Shown: piece by piece, positions 27,902 to 36,335 of the stretch
Numbering within the stretch: position 1 is the stretch's first letter
How the letters are laid out: every line of letters begins with the position of its first letter
DNA from: Arthrobacter alpinus
Lineage (GTDB): Bacteria > Actinomycetota > Actinomycetes > Actinomycetales > Micrococcaceae
Assembly (NCBI RefSeq): GCF_900105965.1
Contig: NZ_FNTV01000001.1
Coordinates: 1,612,001 to 1,676,000, forward strand
Length of the DNA: 64,000 nt
Reading direction: 5' to 3'
Position numbers and translations under genes: made by a program
Notes under the pieces: generated by a model
Seen by the model: only the letters and a program-made list of their open reading frames with translations
Told to the model about the DNA's origin: nothing
The model's database searches: none

Positions 27902-29527
27902 TCAAGCCGTGTCTGCCCTACTCCATAGGCCGTTGTCCAGCGCATATAGCGTGGCAGCGACGCGATTGGTGGCCCCGATCTTGAGATAGATGTGTTCTAT
28001 GTGGTTCCTTGCCGTCTTAGGGGCAATGAGCAGCTCTTCGCCTATCTGCTTGTTGTTCATACCCCTGCAGATCAGTGTGAGTACCTCCATCTCCCGCTCG
28101 GTGAGCGGGGAAGGTGAGGTGCGTCGTCGCCCTTCCCTGTGCCCCGCAGCAACCAAGACGGCCTCGGCAGCGGCGCCGTCTATGCGCCCTGCCGCCACTT
28201 CGGCGTTTAGCCGTCTCCCGGCTGCTTGAGGTGTCAGGGCCTTCCTGTGCGGACGCGGCTCGAGTGAGGTCTGAAAGGAGCAGGCCGCGGCGAGCATGCG
28301 TTGGCAGACATCGAGATCTCCCCCCGCCAGGCCTCGCGGATAGCCGGAACCGTCCAGCCGTTCACGGTGTGCCCCAGCAATGGCTGCCACGCGCCTCATG
28401 CCCGGTATCCTGCCGAGGATCCGTTCAGTGAGGTATGGGTACATCTCCAGGCGTTCGCGCTCCAAGGTGGCTAGAGGCTGGCGTTTGTCCCAGATCCCGT
28501 TGCTCACACCCATGCGCCCAAGGTCGTGGACCCAGGAGGCGCGGCGGAGAAGTTCGACGTCGGCCGGCTTGAGTCCGCGCTCCCGGGCAGCCGCGGCGGC
28601 CAACGCCTCAAGGGATCTCGAGTGCCCTGCCGTCCATGGTGACTTCAGATCGGCGAAGTCGCCCATGGCCCCTAGTACCCGGTTCAGCTCTTCACCACTT
28701 AGCTCGGCCGCTTCAGGTGCTGCGGCAATCGCGGCCGGCCATGGGTCTGCGGTAAACAGTCCTGCGGTCAGGTCTGCGGCATGGGCACAGAACAAGTCCA
28801 CCAGCCCGGGATCGAACTGCGTGCCGCGTCTCGCTCTCATCGTGGCGAGCGCAGCGTCAACACCTCCTGTGCGGATGAACACCTCAGCCATGTCCGCTAC
28901 CTGGGCAATGCGCATCTCCAGAGGGATTTCAAAACCAGCCTTCCCTTCCGGAAGGCCGAGACCATCCCATCGTTCAAAGGTATGACGCAAAACCTCTGGA
29001 ATCCCTGTTTCCAAGCCGACCCTGCTTGCCAGTTGACCGGCCGAGGTGCAGTGCGAGCTGATGAGTTCGCGCATTACGGTGTTTGCTGTCGCCGTGAACA
29101 GGGTTTGTTGAGCTGTTCGCCGCAAGCGTGGCATGCCGGTCCCCGTGTGATGCAGCATCATCGAGAGCATGGGGAGTCCGTGGGTATCGATCTGGTAATA
29201 GTCGGAACGGAAAGATATGTCGTCCCCAAAAAGCGCCGCCAGCTCAAAGGAGTCGGCATGGCAGCCAATCCAGGCCAACAGATTCACGTAGTAGAGGCGC
29301 TCGCGGGAAGCCAGGCCAATATCCAGGAGATTGGCAATGCGCATACCTAGCAAGGTGGCTCGGAGCATATGGTCCATGGGTTGACCCAAGCCCAGATCGA
29401 TGGCTAGTGACAAGGCTGCGAGAAGTTCTGGCCGGGTGGGTCCAGGCACACGATCCCGCGCCTTTGCTCCCCCGGGCCCAAGACTCGGAGAAGGCGGCTT
29501 GGCGATGAACGAACCATGGTCATTCAC
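27902..29527 (-). CDS. HD-domain (HD-GYP-like) protein with C-terminal LuxR helix-turn-helix
   Basis: The 541-residue protein starts with LLAALSLAIDLGLGQPMDHMLRA-type helices and a degenerate HD-GYP unit (RWDGLGLPEGKAG, about 187-197). A second, better kept unit has WVHDLGRMGVSNGIWDK (H334, D335) and AHRERLDGSGYP (H387 to GYP 395-397). Residues 470-541 are a LuxR-type DNA-binding domain (SPLTEREMEVLTLICRG, NNKQIGEELLIAPKTARNHI). HD-GYP domains often cleave cyclic-di-GMP, so it could couple a nucleotide or ligand signal to transcription; this is inference. It follows the CMD gene by four bases in a three-gene cluster. Confidence 0.85.
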   Translation of the reverse strand: MNDHGSFIAKPPSPSLGPGGAKARDRVPGPTRPELLAALSLAIDLGLGQPMDHMLRATLLGMRIANLLDIGLASRERLYYVNLLAWIGCHADSFELAALFGDDISFRSDYYQIDTHGLPMLSMMLHHTGTGMPRLRRTAQQTLFTATANTVMRELISSHCTSAGQLASRVGLETGIPEVLRHTFERWDGLGLPEGKAGFEIPLEMRIAQVADMAEVFIRTGGVDAALATMRARRGTQFDPGLVDLFCAHAADLTAGLFTADPWPAAIAAAPEAAELSGEELNRVLGAMGDFADLKSPWTAGHSRSLEALAAAAARERGLKPADVELLRRASWVHDLGRMGVSNGIWDKRQPLATLERERLEMYPYLTERILGRIPGMRRVAAIAGAHRERLDGSGYPRGLAGGDLDVCQRMLAAACSFQTSLEPRPHRKALTPQAAGRRLNAEVAAGRIDGAAAEAVLVAAGHREGRRRTSPSPLTEREMEVLTLICRGMNNKQIGEELLIAPKTARNHIEHIYLKIGATNRVAATLYALDNGLWSRADTA

Positions 29528-29531
29528 CTTC

Positions 29532-30143
29532 TCATTCTACGTCTGTGGGCGTTCCCGTAGCGGGTTCTTGCGCAGCGAGGGTCTCATTCACCGCCAACAA
29601 CATTGCCGGGCTCAACCCGGGCGGCACATCCACCTCGACCGCAAGTGCCTGCAGCGCCTTGCTGAAGTAATTGCGGGCAGCCGCCGCCAGCGTTACGTCC
29701 ACTATCTCCGTGTCGCTGAAGCCCGCGCGTCGCAGGGACACGGAATCGGCGTCGTCCATGGCAGCAGCGTTCCTGCTCAGCTTGGCGGCAAAGTCCATCA
29801 TGGCCACCTCGGAAGCGCTCAAGCCGGCGTCGCGATAGTTGCGCATAAGCCTGACAAGCTGCTCCTCACCCATGAATCCCAGCGACTTGTTGACATGGGC
29901 CAGCAGGCAAGCTCGGGAGCCCAGTGCCTGTGCCGCCGCCAATGTGACCAGTTCATACCGGCGCTGGCCTAGCGACCCAGCAATGGCCTGTTGCAGGGCC
30001 CTCCATGCGGCGTAGGCTTCCGGACGCAGCCCCATGACCAGCGAGTGGCTGGGGACATAACCCAGTGCGTGTGCATCGCTCCCGTAGATGTCCGCGAGCA
30101 AACCAGTGGCAAGCTCTGGCGGGACGGTGTCTACGATGCTCAT
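29532..30143 (-). CDS. Carboxymuconolactone decarboxylase/AhpD-like protein
   Basis: The 203-residue helical protein matches the CMD-like peroxidase-related group. The AhpD-type active-site region reads SRACLLAHVNKSLGF: the CxxxH half is present, but the first cysteine of the usual CxxC pair is serine, so thiol-peroxidase chemistry of the AhpD type would be impaired. Its ATG overlaps the stop of the upstream unknown gene (ATGA) and its stop lies four bases before the HD-LuxR start, indicating one transcript. The pairing with a LuxR sensor suggests a stress or xenobiotic response, by inference. Confidence 0.82.
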   Translation of the reverse strand: MSIVDTVPPELATGLLADIYGSDAHALGYVPSHSLVMGLRPEAYAAWRALQQAIAGSLGQRRYELVTLAAAQALGSRACLLAHVNKSLGFMGEEQLVRLMRNYRDAGLSASEVAMMDFAAKLSRNAAAMDDADSVSLRRAGFSDTEIVDVTLAAAARNYFSKALQALAVEVDVPPGLSPAMLLAVNETLAAQEPATGTPTDVE

Positions 30144-30886
30144 GACTGCCGCCCATGGGCCTGCACGGCTCCCGGCATCGGGGATACCGCCGTTGAGGGG
30201 AAGCGCAGGCTCAGCTCGGACACAAACAATCCACGTTGCGGAAGCCAGAAATCGGCGAGCTGTTCCTGCTCGGGCAGCGGCCTCGGCGTGCCGGCGTCGA
30301 ATCCATCAATGCTGGCGCGACTTCCCGTCACCGCCCAGATGCGCTGAGGCTTGGCCTGGAACGACTGGCCGTTGGGGACCACACCGGCCATGCTCATCCT
30401 GCCCGCGCTCAACATCGGACCCATCAAGGTTCCCATGGCGCCCAAGAGCCGATCGTTGCGCCACCAGGCCGCGGGCATGCGCTGGGCCATGCCGGTGGCC
30501 AGGCTCGTGACCCACGACGTGCCGAGATCAATCTCCCACCGGACGACGCCGGGCACACTCACCATGAGCTGCCACGGGCTGCTCCAGTCACCGGAAACAC
30601 CAGCCACGTGAGTGTGCGCCACGGCCGCACCAAAGTACCGGGCGCAGCTAACCTCCCATGGGGCATCCGCGTAGATGCTCCACCTGCCCTGCGGAGTGCG
30701 CAGCCACACGGCGTGATATCCGGGACCAATGGAACTGGCCGGGAACCGGCGAAAAGCGAGGTAGTGGCCTGAGCTGAATGGCATGCCCATGAGTGCGTAG
30801 CCGGCAAAATGCTCAGCCGGATCCTTTTCCAAGGCGGTGCGGCGTTCGGCCTGGGCTGCGGATTCTTGAGGGGTTGGGGTAAACAT
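30140..30886 (-). CDS. Protein of unknown function, first gene of HD-LuxR cluster
   Basis: No family was recognised. The 248-residue product has no signal peptide or clear membrane helix and many Trp, Gly and Pro residues: GYHAVWLRTPQGRWSIYAD, CARYFGAAVAHTHVAGV, SVPGVVRWEIDLGTSW, and a Met-rich stretch GAMGTLMGPMLSAGRMSM. These suggest a mainly beta fold, perhaps a lipocalin-like or ligand-binding barrel. AAGGAG eight bases before ATG 30886 decides the start. The stop overlaps the CMD start by four bases, so it is translationally coupled. Confidence 0.7.
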   Translation of the reverse strand: MFTPTPQESAAQAERRTALEKDPAEHFAGYALMGMPFSSGHYLAFRRFPASSIGPGYHAVWLRTPQGRWSIYADAPWEVSCARYFGAAVAHTHVAGVSGDWSSPWQLMVSVPGVVRWEIDLGTSWVTSLATGMAQRMPAAWWRNDRLLGAMGTLMGPMLSAGRMSMAGVVPNGQSFQAKPQRIWAVTGSRASIDGFDAGTPRPLPEQEQLADFWLPQRGLFVSELSLRFPSTAVSPMPGAVQAHGRQS

Positions 30887-31004
30887 GGCGGGCTCCTTCA
30901 CATCATGTGAAGAGCCTAGAACCGTCTCCCAGGTTAGGCATGGGGCAGATGACCCATGGAGCGCCTATTTGTGCAGGGATTTTGCACGGCACGACTCACG
31001 TGGC

Positions 31005-31487
31005 TTAGCCGTCGTAGGCTGATTGCAACGCAGCGATGTCAAGTTTTTGCATACCCATCATGGCCTGCATGGCACGCGCCGCACCTTCCGGATCCGGGCC
31101 GCCCAAGACACTCGTGAGCATTGCCGGAATGAGCTGCCATGACACTCCGAATTTGTCCTTGAGCCAGCCGCACTGACTCTCCTGGCCGCCGTCGGCCGTC
31201 AGCGCTTCCCACTTCTCATCCAGCTCGGCTTGCGTGTCAAAGAACAGCTCAAAGGAAACTGCCTCGTTAAATTTGAACTGTGGCCCGCCGTTGAGACCGC
31301 GGAAGCCACGCCCACCCAGTTCAAAGGAAATAGTCAGGACCGTTCCCGGAACCCCCGGGCCGTCATCGCCCCATCGCGAGGCGTCCAGAATGCGCGAGTT
31401 GGGGAAGAGCCCCACATAGAAATTCGCTGCTTCTTCTGCCTGTCCGTCAAACCACAGGCACGTGCCAATTCCAGCCATGTCCACCAC
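31005..31487 (-). CDS. PhnB-like VOC family protein
   Basis: The 160-residue protein is of the PhnB/3-demethylubiquinone-methyltransferase-like VOC type: GTCLWFDGQAEEAANFY, then LFPNSRILDASRWGDD, TISFELGGRGFRGLNGGP, AVSFELFFDTQAELDEKWE, and CGWLKDKFGVSWQLIP. These bind or modify small molecules; most have no proven activity, and the methyltransferase name is historical. A Met/Gln tail (MQAMMGMQKLDIAALQ) is usual in this subgroup. It is monocistronic on present evidence, between the HD-LuxR cluster and a divergent DUF3054 gene. Confidence 0.88.
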   Translation of the reverse strand: MVDMAGIGTCLWFDGQAEEAANFYVGLFPNSRILDASRWGDDGPGVPGTVLTISFELGGRGFRGLNGGPQFKFNEAVSFELFFDTQAELDEKWEALTADGGQESQCGWLKDKFGVSWQLIPAMLTSVLGGPDPEGAARAMQAMMGMQKLDIAALQSAYDG

Positions 31488-31631
31488 ATCCTTGAGCCCA
31501 GAGGGCGATTGTTTACGGTATGAGCCAAAGCCTATGGCTCAAGGCAGGGGGCAACAATAGTTACTGGCCAGTAGATTGATTCGCGGGAGCCGGACATTGG
31601 CGGCCAATGGATTGGGACTAAACTCCCATAC

Positions 31632-32024
31632 GTGACGCAATCAAAAACAACGCCCAGACCACCACATGTCTTATACGCAGCCGCAGCGGATCTAGTCCTC
31701 GTGCTTATTTTCGCCGCATCTGGCCGCAGCTCTCACAGTGAAGCCCTGACGGCCGGTGGCGTCTTCCTCACCGCTTGGCCCTTCCTCGTTGCCCTTGCCC
31801 TGGGTTGGCTCGTGTGCCGCACATGGAAAGCACCACTGACCATCTGGCCGCAGGGAGTTTGCCTGTGGCTCATCACGGTCGCTGGCGGGATGGCCCTGCG
31901 CATCGTGTCCGGCCGAACAGCCGAACTGCCCTTTGTCATCGTCGCAACCGTTGTTGTTGGTCTGTTCCTGCTGGGCCACCGAGCCGTTGGACAACTCATC
32001 GTCAAGCGCTCGTCCCGCGCCTAA
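31632..32024 (+). CDS. DUF3054 family membrane protein
   Basis: The 130-residue protein has four hydrophobic helices: YAAAADLVLVLIFAASG, FLTAWPFLVALALGWLV, VCLWLITVAGGMALRI and LPFVIVATVVVGLFLLG. The pattern, with D20 in the first helix and WPxxxxW-like segments, is that of DUF3054, a small actinobacterial membrane family without known function. GTG 31632 is the likely start. It precedes the Lrp-type effector-domain gene by about 90 bases on the same strand. Confidence 0.85.
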   Translation: MTQSKTTPRPPHVLYAAAADLVLVLIFAASGRSSHSEALTAGGVFLTAWPFLVALALGWLVCRTWKAPLTIWPQGVCLWLITVAGGMALRIVSGRTAELPFVIVATVVVGLFLLGHRAVGQLIVKRSSRA

Positions 32025-32111
32025 ACCCGCCATGGCGTGGGATACGATCGAGTCCAGCATTACCGAGCACCACACCACAAGATGCTTCACCAGAAGATAA
32101 GGACCCCTGCC

Positions 32112-32393
32112 GTGATCACCGCTTTTGTCTTAATCAAAACTGATGCAACCCGGATTCCCGAGTCCGCCCAAGAGATTTCCGAACTTGCCGGCATCAGCGA
32201 GGTTTACTCCGTGACGGGCGAATGGGACCTGATCGCCATTGCGCGCGTTCCAAAGCACGAGGATCTGGCCGACGTCATCGCCGACAAGCTCTCCAAGGTC
32301 AAGTCAGTGGTTTCCACCACGACGCAGATTTCTTTCCGCGCCTACTCTCAGCACGACCTCGACGCCGCGTTTTCCCTCGGCATCGACAGCTAG
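32112..32393 (+). CDS. Stand-alone Lrp/AsnC effector-binding (RAM) domain protein
   Basis: The 93-residue protein consists only of the alpha-beta RAM domain: ITAFVLIKTDATRIPESA, SVTGEWDLIAIARVPKHEDLA, and SKVKSVVSTTTQISFRAYS. The DNA-binding helix-turn-helix of full Lrp proteins is missing, and the start at GTG 32112 (AAGGACC upstream) matches the domain boundary, so this is a true single-domain protein and not a truncation. Such proteins can sense amino acids or pair with full-length Lrp relatives; the ligand is unknown. It is convergent with trpD, which may be relevant since trpD is an amino-acid gene. Confidence 0.88.
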   Translation: MITAFVLIKTDATRIPESAQEISELAGISEVYSVTGEWDLIAIARVPKHEDLADVIADKLSKVKSVVSTTTQISFRAYSQHDLDAAFSLGIDS

Positions 32394-32435
32394 CTCCCCC
32401 TACAGCGGCAGTTGCCGCAGCGGTGGCCGCCCCGA

Positions 32436-33500
32436 CTAAACTGGGCGGCTGCTAAGTTCCACCCAGGACTTGAGCACATTGGCAGCCGCGCCACCATCGA
32501 TGGACGCCTCGGCGCGGGCCAAGGCAAACTTCATGCGTTCGAGCAGGGGCCCTGATGCTGTTCTGTCATAAGCCACGAGTCCGGCTGCAGCGTTCAAAAG
32601 GACAGCGTCTCGGATCGGGGACCGTTCACCGTCGAGGATCCTGCGAACCACCTCAGCGTTGTACTGCGCGTTTTTTCCGCGGAGGTCTTCGATCGTTGCG
32701 CGCGCAATTCCCAAATCCAGGGGGTCGAAATGACTCTCGGCAACCTGACCATCACGCACTTCCCACACAGTGGAGGGGCCCGTGGTGGTCAGCTCATCGA
32801 GGCCATCGCTCCCACGGAAGACCAGTGCGCGAATGTTTCTGGCGGCCAAGACACCGGCGATCAGCGGAGCCATGCGGGGATCGGCCACACCAATCGCCGA
32901 GGCCACAACATGAGCCGGATTGGTAAGAGGACCCAGAAAGTTAAAGGCAGTTGGAACGCCGATTTCCTTCCGAGCCACTGCCGCGTAACGCATGGACGGG
33001 TGGAAGAAGTTTGCAAAGCAAAAAGTGATTCCAACATCGGTAGCGGATTGAGCCACCAGCTCCAAAGACATGTCCAGGCGGACTCCGAGGCTTTCGAGGA
33101 CATCGGCAGAACCTGCGGCCGAGGACGATGCCCGGTTGCCGTGCTTGACAATGGTGGCGCCGGCACCGGCACAGACCAAAGCCGCCATGGTGGAAATGTT
33201 GACAGTGTTGAGCCTGTCGCCACCGGTGCCAACAATGTCCAAGGCCTCGGAGTTCACGTTCAGTGGGCGGGCATTGGACAACATGGCCTCAACCAGGCCC
33301 GTCACCTCCGCAACCGTTTCACCCTTGGCGCGCAATGCCACCAAGAAGCCGGCAATCTGCACATCGGTGGCATTCCCGGCCATGATCGTATTCATGGCCC
33401 ACGCCGTATCCTCTTGGCTGAGGTTCTCCCTAGCGATCAAGGCAGCGATCAAATTCGGCCATGTGGGTGTCTCGGATGGGGCGTTGGGAAGTTGATTCAC
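32436..33500 (-). CDS. trpD: Anthranilate phosphoribosyltransferase
   Basis: The 354-residue enzyme joins anthranilate to PRPP in the second committed step of tryptophan synthesis. Key motifs are the PRPP pyrophosphate loop [17 protein letters not shown] (GTGGD at about 91-95), [19 protein letters not shown] (KHGNR at 119-123), [13 protein letters not shown], and [14 protein letters not shown] at 33500 gives the normal length; the same frame extends upstream over the ctaE promoter without family similarity. No other trp genes are here; a trpD detached from the trp operon and divergent from ctaE is a known actinobacterial arrangement. Confidence 0.95.
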   Translation of the reverse strand: MNQLPNAPSETPTWPNLIAALIARENLSQEDTAWAMNTIMAGNATDVQIAGFLVALRAKGETVAEVTGLVEAMLSNARPLNVNSEALDIVGTGGDRLNTVNISTMAALVCAGAGATIVKHGNRASSSAAGSADVLESLGVRLDMSLELVAQSATDVGITFCFANFFHPSMRYAAVARKEIGVPTAFNFLGPLTNPAHVVASAIGVADPRMAPLIAGVLAARNIRALVFRGSDGLDELTTTGPSTVWEVRDGQVAESHFDPLDLGIARATIEDLRGKNAQYNAEVVRRILDGERSPIRDAVLLNAAAGLVAYDRTASGPLLERMKFALARAEASIDGGAAANVLKSWVELSSRPV

Positions 33501-33651
33501 TTTCCAAATGTTAGTCCAAAGTACAACCCCCTCAGCATTTGTGACCATTGACACAAGACGCGCCCTTGTGCATAGCCAGCTGGATCCAAGCTGTGAATAC
33601 ACCGGAATTTCGCAAGTTTGTAGAAAAAGATCCGTGAATCGGAGTTTTGCA

Positions 33652-33687
33652 TTGGGAACTCTGGCGTTTTATAGACATAATGTCTAT
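33652..33687 (+). promoter_or_regulatory. Candidate ctaE promoter with palindrome over the -10 element
   Basis: TTGGGA (33652-33657), a 17-base spacer and CATAAT (33675-33680) form a sigma-A-type promoter whose transcript would start about at the ctaE GTG (33688), implying a leaderless mRNA. A perfect inverted repeat, ATAGACAT-A-ATGTCTAT (33671-33687), covers the -10 element and ends at the base before the start codon, so a dimeric regulator could bind there. All of this is inferred from sequence only. Confidence 0.5.
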
Positions 33688-34326
33688 GTGACAACTGCGA
33701 CCCATGCCCCCAGTACCCCGGCGCATCCGACGCTGAATCGACCGAACTTGGTTTCTGTAGGAACCGTAGTTTGGCTGTCCAGTGAGCTGATGTTCTTCGC
33801 CGGCCTTTTTGCCATGTACTTCACGCTGCGTTCCACCACGGGTGGAATGTGGGCTGAAGAAACGGCCAAGCTGAACTTCCCGTTCGCTTTGGTCAACACT
33901 CTTATTCTGGTTTCCAGCTCATTCAGCTGCCAGATGGGCGTGTTTGCCGCTGAGAACCTTCGGCCTCGCCGCACCGGAAGTCGCTTCGCGTTCTCCAAGT
34001 GGGGAATGACGGAGTGGTTCCTGTTGACCTTCGTCCTCGGTGCCATTTTCGTAGCCGGTCAGGCGACCGAATACGCGATGCTGACCTCCGAGCACGTAAC
34101 CCTGAATTCCAACCCGTATGGCTCTGCCTTCTACATGACCACAGGCTTCCACGGCCTGCACGTCCTCGGCGGACTCATCGCATTCCTCCTCATCATCGGA
34201 CGCGCCTACGCTGCCAAGAAGTTTGGACACTTCGAAGCCACCAGCGCGATCGTGACTTCTTACTACTGGCACTTTGTGGATGTCGTGTGGATTGGCCTGT
34301 TCTTGGTCATCTACGTCTTGAAGTAA
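33688..34326 (+). CDS. ctaE: Cytochrome c oxidase subunit III (aa3-type)
   Basis: The 212-residue, five-helix subunit III of the aa3 oxidase stabilises the catalytic core. Landmarks are [27 protein letters not shown] first helix, the second near [46 protein letters not shown] with the conserved GFHxxHV, and the final [21 protein letters not shown] 33688 was chosen since [16 protein letters not shown] is the actinobacterial amino terminus and no family similarity exists before it; no ribosome site is present, consistent with leaderless translation. It heads the ctaE-qcrC-qcrA-qcrB cluster. Confidence 0.95.
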   Translation: MTTATHAPSTPAHPTLNRPNLVSVGTVVWLSSELMFFAGLFAMYFTLRSTTGGMWAEETAKLNFPFALVNTLILVSSSFSCQMGVFAAENLRPRRTGSRFAFSKWGMTEWFLLTFVLGAIFVAGQATEYAMLTSEHVTLNSNPYGSAFYMTTGFHGLHVLGGLIAFLLIIGRAYAAKKFGHFEATSAIVTSYYWHFVDVVWIGLFLVIYVLK

Positions 34327-34417
34327 GCCGCACCACTAGCTTTCTTCTCTCACGGTAAGAATTAGCATTTGCGGCCCTCTCCCGGGGCTGCTGGATATAG
34401 ATCAAAGGAACCACCAA

Positions 34418-35206
34418 GTGAAGGCACTTTCGCAGAAGCGACGTCATCCGCTGGCCGCACTAGCGCTGCTAGTTTTGGGGCTCATGTTGACAGGTGGGCT
34501 ATACGCCGTTGTCACAACAGTGAATGAAGCCAAGGCCGATACCACCACCTACTCGGCGCAGCAGGTAGAAGAGGGCGAGAAGCTCTTCGTTGCCAACTGC
34601 GCCACCTGTCACGGCATTGGCGCCAGCGGCACGGACGCAGGACCGTCCTTGGCTGGCGTAGGCGCTGCGGCTGTTGACTTCCAGGTCGGCACGGGCCGTA
34701 TGCCCATGCAGATGCAGGGACCCCAGGCATTGAAGAAGCCCGCCCAGTTCACCACTGAGCAGACTCGTGAGCTGTCGGCTTACGTCGCCACATTGGGCGA
34801 TGGACCGGCACTGCCGGCCGAGGAATACCTCGACGGTGAAGGCGACGCTGCCCTTGGTGGCGAGCTGTTCCGCGTGAACTGTGCCATGTGCCACAACGCT
34901 GCCGCAGCCGGTGGCGCCCTGACCCGCGGCAAGTTTGCACCGTCGCTCGAAGGCGTCTCAAACAGCCACATCTACAGCGCCATGGTCACCGGCCCGCAGA
35001 ACATGCCGGTCTTCAACGATGCCAACATCAGCCCTGATGGCAAGCGCGACATCATCACCTTCTTGAACACCATCGAGAACCAGGGCAACCCCGGCGGCGC
35101 CAAGCTTGGCTCACTGGGCCCGGTCTCTGAAGGCCTGTTCATCTGGACTGCTGTTCTGGGTGTCATCATCGGCTTCACCATCTGGCTGACGTCACGGACC
35201 TCCTAG
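34418..35206 (+). CDS. qcrC: Cytochrome bc1 complex diheme cytochrome c subunit
   Basis: The 262-residue QcrC replaces both cytochrome c1 and soluble cytochrome c in actinobacteria, passing electrons from the Rieske centre to CuA of the oxidase. Two c-type haem sites are visible: CATCH (61-65) and CAMCH (155-159). An amino-terminal signal-anchor helix (PLAALALLVLGLMLTGGLY) and a carboxy-terminal helix (GLFIWTAVLGVIIGFTIWL) hold it in the membrane. GTG 34418 has AAAGGAA upstream. It follows ctaE by 91 bases and precedes qcrA by 98. Confidence 0.97.
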   Translation: MKALSQKRRHPLAALALLVLGLMLTGGLYAVVTTVNEAKADTTTYSAQQVEEGEKLFVANCATCHGIGASGTDAGPSLAGVGAAAVDFQVGTGRMPMQMQGPQALKKPAQFTTEQTRELSAYVATLGDGPALPAEEYLDGEGDAALGGELFRVNCAMCHNAAAAGGALTRGKFAPSLEGVSNSHIYSAMVTGPQNMPVFNDANISPDGKRDIITFLNTIENQGNPGGAKLGSLGPVSEGLFIWTAVLGVIIGFTIWLTSRTS

Positions 35207-35304
35207 CAACAACTAGCTAGATAATTTTTTGGCTGCAGTAGCAGCCGCCAGAAACATACATTACGACCCCGGTATCACCGGGATAAGAGAAGGATGAGGG
35301 GATT

Positions 35305-36333
35305 ATGGGCAACCATAGTGACGGCACGCCGACAAGCTCGGACGCCGTAGCTAAGGCTGGTCACAAAGAGGTGGATAGGTTCCAAGATCCGGGACTGCCT
35401 CCACATCGTTTGCGACTAGCTGATACGAACCCCAAGGCAGCAAAGCGCGCCGAGCGCCAGGTGGCATGGCTGTTCATTATTTCCATCGTGGGCACGCTGC
35501 TGTTCTTCGTTGGCTACTTTGGCGTTCGCCTCGATGACACCATCGCGACCTTGCGCATCCAGAACACGTTCCTGGGCTTGGGCGTGGCTTTTGCCATGCT
35601 GGGCATTGGAACGGGCATTGTTCACTGGGCACGCGCCCTCATGCCTGACCACGAAGTGGCCGAGGAACGTCATGAGATTCGCAGCGAAGAGGACCGTTTG
35701 GCCGCTGTCAAGATTGTCGATGACATCATCGACGAGACCGGCATCAAGCGCCGCCCGTTGATCCGCAACACCCTCATCGGCGCCGTCGCACTGGCTCCGT
35801 TGCCGGCAATTGCAATCTTCCGCGACCTTGGTCCGCTGCCCGGAGATACCTTGCGACACACCCTCTGGAAGGAAGGCGAGCGTCTTGCTCGCGATCCCGA
35901 CGGTACCCCCATCAAGGCCTCCGATGTCACCATCGGCTCCGCGTTCCACGTGATTCCCGAATCCTTGAACGAAATGCATGAAGGCAAGCTCAACGCCAAG
36001 GCCAAGGCTGTGGTGTTGTTGATGCGTCTCAAGCCCGAGGACCTTAACCCGTCCGAAGGTCGCGAAGACTGGGGCTACAACGGAATCGTTGCCTACTCCA
36101 AAATTTGCACCCACGTTGGTTGCCCTGTTGCCCTGTACGAGCAGCAGACGCACCACCTGTTGTGCCCCTGCCACCAGTCGACCTTCGACCTGACGCAGGA
36201 ATGCAAGGTCATCTTTGGCCCTGCCGTCCGCCCGTTGCCCCAGCTGCCGATCACGGTCGATGCTGACGGCTACCTGGTCGCTCAGAGCGACTTCCACGAA
36301 CCTGTTGGACCGAGCTTTTGGGAGCGTGGCTAA
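35305..36333 (+). CDS. qcrA: Cytochrome bc1 complex Rieske iron-sulfur subunit
   Basis: The 342-residue protein takes electrons from menaquinol and gives them to QcrC. The 2Fe-2S ligands are C268 and H270 (ICTHVGCPV) and C287 and H290 (LCPCHQSTFD), with C273 and C289 for the stabilising disulfide. Three hydrophobic helices in the first 175 residues (WLFIISIVGTLLFFVGYFGV, FLGLGVAFAMLGIG, LIGAVALAPLPAIAIF) are the actinobacterial extended form, unlike the single helix elsewhere. The stop lies two bases before the qcrB ATG, so the two are coupled. Confidence 0.97.
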   Translation: MGNHSDGTPTSSDAVAKAGHKEVDRFQDPGLPPHRLRLADTNPKAAKRAERQVAWLFIISIVGTLLFFVGYFGVRLDDTIATLRIQNTFLGLGVAFAMLGIGTGIVHWARALMPDHEVAEERHEIRSEEDRLAAVKIVDDIIDETGIKRRPLIRNTLIGAVALAPLPAIAIFRDLGPLPGDTLRHTLWKEGERLARDPDGTPIKASDVTIGSAFHVIPESLNEMHEGKLNAKAKAVVLLMRLKPEDLNPSEGREDWGYNGIVAYSKICTHVGCPVALYEQQTHHLLCPCHQSTFDLTQECKVIFGPAVRPLPQLPITVDADGYLVAQSDFHEPVGPSFWERG

Positions 36334-36335
36334 AC

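Noticed and set aside
33501..33602. Upstream in-frame extension of trpD
   Set aside because: It would be 34 residues longer than the family and would cross the divergent ctaE promoter; GTG 33500 gives the normal length.
35231..35246. Small hairpin GGCTGC-AGTA-GCAGCC between qcrC and qcrA
   Set aside because: T bases precede rather than follow it on the coding strand, so it is not a terminator; the stem is short and could be chance.
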